From positions 1,860,001 through 1,924,000 of the forward strand of contig JAWWNJ010000018.1 in the NCBI GenBank assembly GCA_037176885.1: a DNA stretch of 64,000 nt, written 5' to 3'. The notes under the pieces are model-generated. The model did not search any database, had not been told where the DNA came from, and saw only the letters and a list, made by a program, of their open reading frames with translations. Positions 10,395 through 19,450 of the stretch are shown in pieces. The number at the start of each line of letters is the position of its first letter. Position 1 is the first letter of the stretch. Both the position numbers and the translations under genes were made by a program. Origin of the DNA: Favolaschia claudopus. Taxonomy: Eukaryota > Basidiomycota > Agaricomycetes > Agaricales > Mycenaceae.

Positions 10395-10900
10395 CAGCCG
10401 TTTGCAAAATTGATGACAGTTGGCCAAAAAAAAACATATATAAACAGCTTTTTGATCGGCCTGGTTCCCCGCCCCGTTTCCGCATTTCTGAACCATTTTC
10501 CGAGGTTCTTGAGGGCACACATCGATATTTTAGAAGTTAATATACCATACTACTACTTTAAACCAGGCTAAACGGCTCAGTGGAAGGCTCAAGAGGGTCA
10601 TTTGACCAGCAAAATAGTGGTTTTTCACCACTCTCTCGCTAATCATCGCCTTCTCGGGGCTCAGCTTGGAAGTTCAACAATAAAGTTGACTTCGTCGTTC
10701 AACCGGCTCTTACTGGGCGCCTATCGGGCGCTTATTCAAGACTATCAGTCCACTGACGCAATGCCGCGGCCTTGCGGTAAGCTCATCATTCAACAATGCA
10801 CAACACCGCGCTTCTTCATCTCTTCCACATCGTCGCGCTCGACCCTCTTCTCTCTGCTGCTATCCTCGTACTTTGAGCTCTTTCCCACACCTCTGTGCCC
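10395..10900 (+). promoter_or_regulatory. left long TIR with transposase promoter
   Basis: This imperfect inverted repeat pairs with about 13840-14300. The tip and the first 200 bp contain matched blocks (GAGCCTTCCACTGAGCCG in reverse complement) and the inner part contains CGGGCGCTTATTCAAGAC. The transposase ATG (10930) lies just inside, so promoter and 5' leader must be in the repeat. The same arrangement serves the opposite gene from the right TIR. Confidence 0.6.
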
Positions 10901-10929
10901 ATCTCTCCTCTCATCTTGTTCTCTCCACC

Positions 10930-12000
10930 ATGCCTGGTCGTGTCGTACAGTATCAGGTCAAACTGGCCGCAATGAACCTTTTTGAAAACGACATTCTCCC
11001 TTTGGAAGATATACTCGCTGTATGCGGCTTCTCGGAATCGACCTTCTGGCGTACCCGTAAGCTCTGGCGCGAAACAGGCTGGGTTGAGAAACCTAAGAGC
11101 CATAACCGCGGTCGTCGCAGAATTCTACATCGAGACGACATCGACTACATCATGACCCTGATTCAATTGCGCCCCGACTGGTTTCTCGATGAGCTGCTCA
11201 AGATGCTCAAGCATAATCGCTTCATTTCTGTCCACTTCACCACCATCTTTCGCGAGCTGGAGCGTCACAATGTGTCTCGAAAGAAGCTGAAGAAAGTCGC
11301 GTCTGAAAGAAAAGAGACATTGCGAAATGATCACATCCGCCGCATGTCACAATACCCTCCAGAGTATCTCGGTTTTTTGGATGAAACTTCGAAGGACGAC
11401 CGGACGTACAGCCGCAGATACGGGAGGGCAAAGAAGGGGCAACGGGCAAAGATGAAAGAGAAATTTGTACGAGGTGTGCGGCTGACGGGACTAGGGTTGT
11501 TAACACTGGATGGAATGGTGGCTGCTCGTGTAGTTGAGGGATCAATGGATCGGGAGACGTACCTGGGGTTCATTGAACACAATGTGGTGCGTCGTCGAAT
11601 GATTTCTTCCTTTTTTTGTTGCTTACTTGAAACAGATGCCCCTCACGACTCCGTTTCCGGGCCCTCTGTCGGTTCTTGTCATGGATAATGCTCAAATACA
11701 TCACGGTGAAGAAATCCTCGAACTGGCTGAACACTTCGGTGCGTATTTATGATATTCATGCTCGAAATTCAATGTATATTCATCAATTCAGGTGTTCGGA
11801 TCGAATACCTACCCCCTTACTCACCGGATTTCAATCCCATCGAAGAGGCGTTCGCCCAGGTCAAGGCATTCATTCGAAGGAACTCGGAGGTGTTTGCGGA
11901 ATCGATTGGTGCGGCGGGAATTTTTGATATGTTGCTCGCGATGCAGGCGGTGGGGCCATCTGATGCGGAGGGATACTTTATTCATGCGGGATATGTATAA
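10930..12000 (+). CDS. Tc1/mariner DD34E transposase (322 aa)
   Basis: Exons 10930-11586, 11636-11738 and 11792-12000 join in frame. The introns (49 and 53 bp) have GTGCGT donors and CAG acceptors. The product starts MPGRVVQYQVKLAAMNLFEN with a helix-turn-helix region in the first 120 residues, then a DDE catalytic core: Asp151 (YLGFLDET), Asp236 (VLVMDNAQIHH) and Glu271 (PPYSPDFNPIEEAF), with 34 residues between the last two, typical of the Tc1 DD34E group. It would bind the TIR tips, excise the element and reinsert it at TA. I see no stop or frameshift, the three catalytic residues are present, and the empty site in unit 2 indicates recent movement. ATG 10930 is the first in-frame start, just inside the TIR. 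Confidence 0.9.
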
Positions 12001-12094
12001 TGAATTCATGTTGTTGTGAATGTACATTGCACGGTCCAAGAAAATACAGCTCAAGAAAAAAAGCACAACAGCACTCGCAAGTCCGTAAAAGTCA

Positions 12095-13839
12095 TCAAAT
12101 CGCCACCGCCCACTTCCGAACAGCCTCCCGTAGTTGTGCGATCTGCCCCAACAAGAATTTCATCTCTTTCAAATCTTCAATTGACACCAGATAGAAAATG
12201 TCGGTGTCCTGGTACCCGTTCGCTGTCAATTTTGTCGAAATATCAGCGCTAAGACCGTAGAAAATACAAAATTCGTCAATTGAGCTCGACGGCCCGACTT
12301 GAGTGTTCGGAGGAAGGAGCATGAGATTAACGGGAGGGGCAGGAGGAGCGGCAGCTGCTGGAGGATTTTGTCCGCCATTCATCATCCCAAAAAGCGCGTC
12401 GGGGAGAGAAAAATTGATGATGGGAGCATTCGATTGAGGTTCTTTAGCGGCGAGACGGCGCTGCAACAGCGTACGCGGTGCGACTTCTCCTTCCTTTGTC
12501 TTGCCGCGGAATAATGGAAGGTCGGGTGGGGTGAGGAGATCGGCGGAACCTTGAGCCTATCAAGCCGAAATATCAACCAAATGTTGTATCGTCAGACCAT
12601 AATCAAAAAATTTACCCAAGCGGCAGCCCATGCCTCATAAGTGGGGGTTGTGTAAAGTTATGTGTTCCCTTGTTTCTCCTAAAATCCAACAGTAATCGCT
12701 ACCATCGTTGACATTGCCCGTCCACTTGGCCCGAAGCTGACCAATCTTGTTATTGATTTCGATGTTGGCGGCAGAGATCCCTTTCTCCGACGGGATCTGT
12801 CAAATATCAGCATCGTGGTGAGCGGTCAGGCCGGCTCAAGCTGTAGACTCACTTTCGATTTCTTCTTAGGCTTGGTGGCGGGCTCAGAGTCAACGTCATT
12901 TGAATCACCATCACACTATGTACAGACAAATAAATTAGAGAGGTACGGTAAGATCAATCGAGACGTACCACGAGCACAACATGAAAATTGATTTTTGGAT
13001 CCTTGCCCTTCGCGCCATTGGCAATCATAGTCGTGTAGTCCGTCACGTTGAACAGCCGTACAAAAGTAGAAACATGTCGGGGGACTTGGAAATGGCATTC
13101 AAGATCTTGAAAAGACGGCGTAGAGGGAAGCTTTGCAATTTGGGAGACTTTATCGACCAGGGAGCGAGCGAATGTTCCGTAGGCCAGGCCGGATGTGATC
13201 ATCAGCATGGCGGAGCCTTCCGCTGCGCGTTTGTTGGCTTTCTTAGAAAATTCTGGGAATACACGGTGACAGTGACGGGACGTCGATGGCTGGATTGACG
13301 GTCGCTGGTACAAAGAAAGGTACAAAGAAAGGCGAGAAAATATAACAATAGAGCACGGTACCTTTTGTTTTGGCTCGTTTCTTTGGCGGTGCTTCCTCCT
13401 CCTCTTCTTCATCTTCATCTTCTTCATCCTCCTCCTCGTTGCTATCCTCCTCCTCCTCCTCCTCCTCCTCATCGCTATTCTCATCATCTCCCTCTTCCCC
13501 AGCATTCTCCCCGTCACCTTCCTCCCGGGAAGTGCGCTTCGCAGCCGCTTTTCGTGTCGCAACAGTTTTGGCCAGATTGATCGGAAACTCAGACTCGTCT
13601 TCGTTATTTGCAGGGTCGTCAGATGCAGCAGTGGATGCGTTAGGAGGTATAAGGGTGTCTGAAGATGGGGCAGAGCTTTCTGTGGCTGATTTCTTCTGTC
13701 CTTTAGCGGGTTTCTTCTTCGGCGCCTGCTTTTTTTGGGGTGAGGATTTGGGTTTCTTCCGTGCTCTTTTCGGAGAAGCAGGGGTATACTTGGACTTGGT
13801 GGTGGGCTTCGTAGCTCTGTTAGAGCTTCTCGGGGGCAT
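12095..13839 (-). pseudogene. Tc1 accessory gene: basic/acidic N-terminus, SAM-like C-terminus, probably broken
   Basis: Transcribed toward the transposase. Exon 1 (13839-13362) begins MPPRSSNRATKPTTKSKYTP, lysine-rich (nuclear-localisation-like), then a long Glu/Asp run encoded by a TCC-rich tract. Later blocks carry ANKRAAEGSAMLMITSGLAY (around 13245-12975), a KPKKKSK patch (about 12900-12850), and SAANIEINNKIGQLRAKWTG (around 12770). The final block (about 12580 to 12095) ends in a SAM-like helical domain, GLSADISTKLTANGYQDTD onward. Between about 12715 and 12655 the frame changes and a TAA stands at 12660-12658 before LYTTPTYEAWAAAW, so this copy is likely inactive. Its role is unknown. 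A DNA- or chromatin-binding helper for the transposase is a guess from charge pattern and position. Confidence 0.6.
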
Positions 13840-14300
13840 GTTAGAGCAGCAGAGGTGAGAAATCTGAGCGCGACAAGGTGGAAAAGACGAAGAAGCGCGT
13901 TGTTGTACATTGTTGAATGATGAGGTTAGCCGCCGCAAGGCCGCGGCATTGCGTCAGCCTTAAATAAGCGCCCGATAGGCGCCCGGGAAGGGCCGAATTG
14001 ACGAAGTCAAGTTTTCTGTTGAACTTTCGCTTTGGGCTCCAGAAAACCAGCAATCAGCTAGATATTCTTCTAAATTGCCAGCTTTCATGGTCAAAACACC
14101 CTCCTGAGCCTTCCACTGAGCCGTTTAGCCTGGTTTAAAGTAGTAGTATGGTACATTATTGTCTAAAATAACGATCTATCCTCTCAAGAAGCTCGGAAAA
14201 TGCTTCAGACATGCGCAAACGAGGTGGGGAACCAGGCCGATCAAAAAAGTGTTTATATATATTTTTTTCGGCCGACTGTCATCATTTTTGCAAACGGCTG
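13840..14300 (-). promoter_or_regulatory. right long TIR with accessory-gene promoter
   Basis: Reverse-complement partner of 10395-10900. It includes CGGGCGCTTATTTAAGGC on the minus strand just upstream of the accessory ATG (13839), so the TIRs supply similar leaders to both genes. Between the shared blocks the two repeats have diverged by indels. Confidence 0.55.
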
Positions 14301-14401
14301 TAAACCCTCCAAAAACTTCCCGACTCGACGGAACGAAGTCTGAGAGAAACAAACTTTTTAAAGTGATACAGGGCCCTACTAGGACAGCAATAAGCAATGT
14401 A

Positions 14402-14528
14402 CAGTGGCGGCGCCATCTGATGCCACCCCTAAAAATAGAACAGCCTATTTCTGGAACTTTTGATGCAAATGGAGTTGATTGGGGTCACATCAATTTTTTG
14501 GGGGTGGCATCAGATGGCGCCGCCACTG
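14402..14528. mobile_element. 127-bp MITE (unit 1)
   Basis: Near-perfect inverted ends, CAGTGGCGGCGCCATCTGAT and its complement, with TA on each side (14400-14401 and 14529-14530). The central loop is only about 70 bp. Tc1/mariner-type by target site. The same copy is present in unit 2 at 32629-32755, so it predates the duplication. Confidence 0.8.
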
Positions 14529-14906
14529 TAGTGTGCATTTTGCATGCGTGCTTGATTTGATTTGAAGTTCTAATATATGCTGTACCAGGCTACGGAAGAG
14601 CTATGCAGCAGTACGGTAAGGGTTGGCGGGGATTGCGTGCACCGTTGGTGCAACGGCCTCTTACCAGTATTTCGCAGCAAGGGTGTGCGGAAAACCAAAA
14701 AAAAATACCTATGGCCGTTTTTTTTCAAACCGACCTTTTGGCTGAACCACCCTACCACGTAAGCATTACGTAACGTCCCAATCGGGTAATTTTTCACGTG
14801 GTTAACTGCCGGATCAAAATTCAATTGTCTTTCTTCTGTCTTTTGTAACTTATACCGACAATTTCACACTGTTGGAGCTCCCATAAGGTGTAGTAAGGTA
14901 CATTGA

Positions 14907-15324
14907 TCATTCAACCTCCTCCACCGAGGTGTCAAGCACCTTTTCAACCAATCTCCTGACCGCAATAAGATCCCCAGTTTTCATGAGATTTTTGACCCGT
15001 TGCGCAAGGTGGCGACGGTCGGGGGTGAGAATCCGACCTTGCTTGGAGTCGATTGGCATCTGGCTGCCGAGCTCGCGGATTCGTCCGAAGATTGCTTCCA
15101 TACGATCTGTTCCCGACAAAACCGGTGGGTCTTCTTCGGCAGACCGGGTGGCAGGACGCAATATTTTATCCTGGGCCAGAGCATCGGCCATCCTGGCCTC
15201 GGTATCTTCGGCTTCTTCCCATGGTATTAGCATTGGAAGCTGAAAAAAATCTCAGAGAGGGATAAGAACATGGAGAAGACACCTATACCTCATCCTCCAT
15301 GCTCTGGGAGGCTGCGGTACACAT
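14907..15324 (-). CDS. uncharacterised 122-aa protein (unit 1)
   Basis: Two exons: 15324-15289 (12 codons, MCTAASQSMEDE) and 15239-14907, joined across a 49-bp intron (GTATAG...TTTTTTTCAG) in phase 0. The body is hydrophilic and helical, beginning LPMLIPWEEAEDTEARMADA and ending in a charged stretch, VRRLVEKVLDTSVEEVE. There is no signal peptide, membrane segment or catalytic motif. I do not recognise a family. The clean intron and open frame in both units suggest a real gene. A second ATG inside exon 2 (15233) could start a slightly shorter product without the intron. Confidence 0.5.
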
Positions 15325-15967
15325 GGTGGTGGAAAAAAGAAAAGGTATGCGCGTCGCATCAGCTCTGATGCCTCAAAGTTTGATAATTCCAAAAGGAAAA
15401 CCTTAACCATAGGGTGCGGGATGGGTGATGACACCCTTCTAGGAGGGTTATCCGAGCCAGATAAGACAAGAAGAGTTGTTTTGTGCTGATTTTAGCCTCT
15501 TAGAACCATTTTCTACCCCTAGAGAAATAATCAATTATTTTTTTTTTCGACCCTCCGAGGTCGAACCACCCTCCCTGCCCTAGGTCTCGGCTTGACGGGC
15601 CGGCACACCCTTGTTTCGCAGCGCTGCCCAAGTGCTGCCATTGAATGGCTGCCGGAGCGGTGGGACCGCGCGGACCGGCATTTCAAACTCCGCCGGTATC
15701 TGGATACCAGTATTTCCCACCGCCATCAAATTTGCGGAGGGAAAAAACGGCAATTTCGGTTATTTTTAAGTAGTAGCCGAGCATCGGAACGGGACCAACA
15801 TGAGCATGTACGTGACCGTGACCCTTGGCGTCATAGAGCCGACCTTGACTTGTTCCGTGCCGACTGCTTCATTTTCGTTTCTGAACCTGCTGCCGACGGG
15901 CACCACCGGCCATCTATCGGCTATTCTATATATAGTCGTTTTCGTTTTCGTTTCTAGTAATATACTA
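15325..15967. other. no supportable gene
   Basis: Contains a GC-rich block (15590-15700, with GGACCGCGCGGACCGG-like words) and a GTTTTCGTTTTCGTTTC run near 15935. Several overlapping short frames are open but none has splice support or a motif. Confidence 0.45.
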
Positions 15968-16863
15968 GTATACTCGGTATTGACAAAAGTAACCGTGAAT
16001 CGACTCGTATGGTCCGAATATTGCAGTATGTAATAGGTTAAAATGCATTGGAATGTTCTCCTGCATGTTTTGAACGGCATCGGACAAAGGCCTGAACCAA
16101 TCCATCAAGCACAACTGATTTCTCGGCGGATTCTAATTTGCAGCCGTTTTGCACTGTTTGTTGCAATAAATGACTGCATTTCCAATTTTCTTGAAGTTCA
16201 AGAACATGCCCTTGGACGGTAGGTCATACTTGAGGATCCATTTCAGTCCCTCACTGCTCGAAATCTCTGATTGCATCAATTTCTTGTCAACATTGGACTG
16301 GTTCAATTTCAACCGTCCCTACTGCACGGACCCAAATATTGCGTGGCCGTTCAAAGATGCTAAGAGCAAAGAATTTAGCTACAGTCTTGGTTAATTTCTA
16401 ATCCATCACAGTGCTGAGCCCTATTATCTACACATTCAATATACTTTTATCCCAGAGTAGGCCTCCATGGCTTCCGTAATTCCCCATGTTTGGTGAAGTA
16501 AGGGGCCGAAGAGTTTTCAGATTGTAGGCTTGTTTACCACCCTTACTAGCCAAAGCAAGTGTGCAAAAACATTTGAATAGATCACATGTGCAAGCTAGAG
16601 GTAGTCGAAAGTGGCCTGGAAGGGCAGTTGCTAAGATTTCCGTTGAACAATGAGCAGAAGTTGAAAGACACAGGTGAATTTCAAGCTATTGCCAAAATTG
16701 CGCTGGCTCTGAAGAGCGTCAGGAACAGAGGTTGCCCACAACAACCTGTGTAGGTTTAAGGAATATCCTGACGTATTTTTCAAACTCGAAGTCTTGGAGA
16801 AATATCACGTGGTCGCGAAGCAATCGTCGCATTAACGGTTACTTTTGTCAATACCGAGTATAC
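15968..16863. repeat. segment bounded by 29-bp perfect inverted repeats
   Basis: Positions 15968-15996 (GTATACTCGGTATTGACAAA...) and 16835-16863 are exact reverse complements, 896 bp from end to end. No obvious target duplication flanks them and no transposase lies inside. It could be a MITE-like element or a pair of element ends in inverted orientation. A 201-codon frame (16732-17337) crosses the right repeat and lacks an early ATG, so I do not call it a gene. Unit 2 has the same pair at 34195-34223 and 35062-35090. Confidence 0.55.
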
Positions 16864-17519
16864 TCGCCTGAATGTCACGCTGCCGTGATTGCTGATCTGA
16901 AGCATGCATTGGATATGTTGGGTCACAAGGAGGCTCATAGGATCGAAGAGACTGGGGCTCAATCGCAGATTGTGGCCACTTGGTCACATTTTCCACCCCC
17001 CCGCCCAATTGGCTTCCGTCCTGCGCCTCGAATGTCCGAAGACGAGATAGCTCGTGCCAAATGTAGACTGGCTGAGCTCAACAAACCCAGCGTGTTCAGT
17101 CCGCAGCCATCCAATGCCCGGGCCACCAGGTTTCGTCCCCAGACTCCCCACCAGGACCCGCAAATGCCTCAAATGGCTGTGCGGCCACATTTTCACCAAC
17201 ACCGATACACACCACCGCCAAAGTGCCCCTACATTGCCGACGGATGGACGCTCCAGCTGGCGAACACATTTTCCGCCATTGGAAGCCGGCTGACAGCCGT
17301 AATTCTCCAGCTGCCGTTTAGGCTCGCCGAGAATTAGCGTCGCTGCGATTGAAACTTGGAAACCGAGTAACCTTTTAAATTGTCGCCACCAGTACTGAGC
17401 CATTGTATAAACACATTTTCAAAAGGTGTGATTGCAGACATAATTTGAGCTTTATTACCCTGCTACAAACATTTTATGGCACCCTAAACGCTTCAAAATC
17501 GAGCCAGAACGAAGCAAAT
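16864..17519. other. open plus-strand frame, function not supported
   Basis: A frame continues to 17337 encoding Pro/Gln/His-rich sequence such as PHFHQHRYTPPPKCPY. It has no start in good context and no motif. It may be an exon of a lost gene or compositional chance. Confidence 0.25.
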
Positions 17520-17749
17520 TACATCCCCGTCATGACGAATAGCTTCGGCATGATGCCATCACATTTTGGAAGCCCTGGCCTAGCTGTACCGGCGGCCTGG
17601 AAGCCTCGCCGAACCGCTTTGAAACAAAACTTGAACTACGTGAATTGGTTGGAAATTGAGTGAGATCTGAGGGCAGGAAGATAGGACCTCTGAAATGCTT
17701 TCTTTTCATAAAATACCAAGAGGTGCCATCAACTTTGCAAACAGCTGTA
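17520..17749. mobile_element. right-end fragment of the CAGCTGTTTGCAAAG MITE family (unit 1)
   Basis: The sequence ends GGTGCCATCAACTTTGCAAA then CAGCTG before TA (17750-17751). Its last 200 bp resemble the right part of the 1808-2548 MITE (shared words include AATGCTTTCTTT and a GGCCTGGAAGC/GTGGAAGCGCC region). I could not find a matching left end, so it is either truncated or strongly diverged. Confidence 0.45.
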
Positions 17750-18058
17750 AGTCGTCCCGCCCTTCCGGATTGTGACGACTGGCCTGCGAGTTTAGATTGC
17801 TCGTTGTGGTTTCATCGTCATATGTACATGTATCGGAATCTGACATTGGACACTAACGCGACATGCAATCCGGGTGCGCCTGAAGGTGACATGTACGAAG
17901 CATGGACCAGTATGTAGCGGTTCATTGGTTGTATATGGTTTCAGGCGGAATCACCAGTAGAGGCTGCCCGACAACGTGGTAAAGATGTCCGCGTTCGTGC
18001 AACAAATGGTCAATGTTATTTAGAGTAGCAACCTGAAAAGATGTGAGCCTAATTTACG
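17750..18058. other. nothing recognised
   Basis: Short spacer between the MITE fragment and the CHD relic, with no convincing frame. Confidence 0.4.
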
Positions 18059-19025
18059 ATGGATGGTAGAATCTTCGCACCCGTTCCTCCAGTGGTGCGT
18101 GGCTCAGAAGCACATTTTCCCTCAAGTGGGCCAAAGTCTCAGAATCCGGGTGTTGGCCGTTCTGAGGGCCATGCTGGGTCGAATTTGAACCCAGCGCAAC
18201 GGCACAGTCTCATTGGTTCTGCGACTACTCTCCTTGGAGAAACAAGGACAGGACTACCCTCTCCCGAGTCAGAGGAGTCGCCATATGCCGACCCACTATC
18301 ATCCGCAGATGCGGGAGCTGATATTTGAACTGGACTACTTCCGGGCAACTGATACGTTTTCCAGGAAGAGTCAACTCAGAAGAAGCAAAAAAGCCAATGT
18401 AAAACCTTGGACTTCGCTGTTCGACGTGCGCCTCGTCCAGAAGGCGTGGTAACTTTGAGGTTCACTCGCTGGTCTGTTAATTTTTGCAAGGTGTCTGCCC
18501 ACGAATCCACATGTTCTTCTGTTAAATCCTCCAAGCTTCCTCGTTCCGTTGCCCAAACCTTGGCAAAAGGAAAGGACAGTGCCTCCCCATCACTTTGACG
18601 CGAGGGTTGCGCTTCTTGCTCGGTGTTCCAGATCAGCTTGTCGATGTCTGCGTCACTGTCTATAAAGATGTAAGTTGGTGTCCGAGCTACCAACAGAGCG
18701 ACGTCACGCGCGCCGACATTTGGCTCAAACAAAACTTGTGCCCCATAAGTCAATATGGATGCAATGTCGTCAATTGTCTCTTCCTCGTGGTCCATCGTCT
18801 GGACGATGAGATGATCCAAGACAAGTTTCTTTTTGCCAAGTTGGATGATCCGCTCTGAATGAAATTTTTAGTGTTAGGATGTATTGGGTTGGACATAAAA
18901 CACCTTCAACCGAGTCTTTCTAGCCGCCGCGGGAGGGCCTCACAAGAATCACACCTGGTGTGGATTGAAATCCGGATCGTATATGATGACTGTATCAGCC
19001 GAGGAAAGATTGATACCAACACCCT
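18059..19025 (-). pseudogene. CHD/SNF2-family chromatin remodeler, C-terminal relic (unit 1)
   Basis: On the minus strand, 19025-18955 encodes GVGINLSSADTVIIYDPDFN, helicase motif V of SNF2 ATPases, ending PHQ at a splice donor. The next block (18856-18406) encodes ERIIQLGKKKLVLDHLIVQ and ILTYGAQVLFEPN, the segment after motif VI and the post-helicase region of CHD/ISWI-type remodelers, ending SGRGARRTAKSK. A third block (from 18348) is Ser/Asp-rich and then continues in shifted frames with a recognisable SETLAHLRENVLLSHAPLEE. The exon that should hold motif VI (Q..GR..R) is missing, the two blocks do not join in phase, and no N-terminal ATPase half is present. This is a dead fragment. Identity is from motif memory, not a search. 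Confidence 0.65.
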
Positions 19026-19450
19026 GCCACCAATGCTTAGAAGACAGACAAGGGTGTAAAGTTGGGTGACTTCCAGTCGCACAAGCACACTGAACCAGAA
19101 CAAAGTAAGTTAGATTCTAGAGTGTGTCGTAGTGCGAAGTAAAACTAGAAGTAAAGTACTACAAATAAAGCTTTTATAGGTACGATTGCCTGTATGTAAT
19201 CGTCCTTGGCACCTCGGATCGGAAGCGGAGTTGAATCAAACCCGACGCGTCTCCAACGCGTACCTAACACTCTCCCCCATAAGACTGCAAGGTAAGTAGT
19301 CTTCATCAACCAAATTCATCCAAGATGTTCAGAGCACGTATGAATACGGCAGTAGCAGTAGCGAGCGATGATGGTACATCGACGGAATGACTTCATCGTC
19401 GAGTTCGCAAGAAAAAATGATGCAGAGCCAAGAGCAAGCTCGGGCGACCG
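19026..19450. other. intergenic, nothing recognised
   Basis: AT-rich spacer with two ACGCGT words near 19240 and no convincing gene. Confidence 0.4.

Larger units (their letters stand above)
10395..14300 (+). mobile_element. two-gene Tc1/mariner transposon, 3,906 bp, present only in unit 1
   Basis: Ends CAGCCGTTTGCAAAA and its reverse complement are flanked by TA (10393-10394 and 14301-14302). Unit 2 has the unoccupied site with one TA (32528-32529), which proves the boundaries. The inverted repeats are long: beyond the tips, similarity continues imperfectly for several hundred bases on each side, including a block GCGCCTATCGGGCGCTTATT and the word ATGCCGCGGCCTTGCGG, up to the two gene starts. 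The element encodes a DD34E transposase rightward and a second gene leftward, converging in the middle. The transposase is intact; the second gene looks damaged. Confidence 0.9.

Noticed and set aside
13370..13858. Poly-serine plus-strand ORF
   Set aside because: Antisense shadow of the Glu/Asp tract in the Tc1 accessory gene.
16732..17337. 201-codon plus-strand ORF
   Set aside because: Starts at TTG, crosses a 29-bp inverted repeat, and has no domain; kept only as an unsupported frame.
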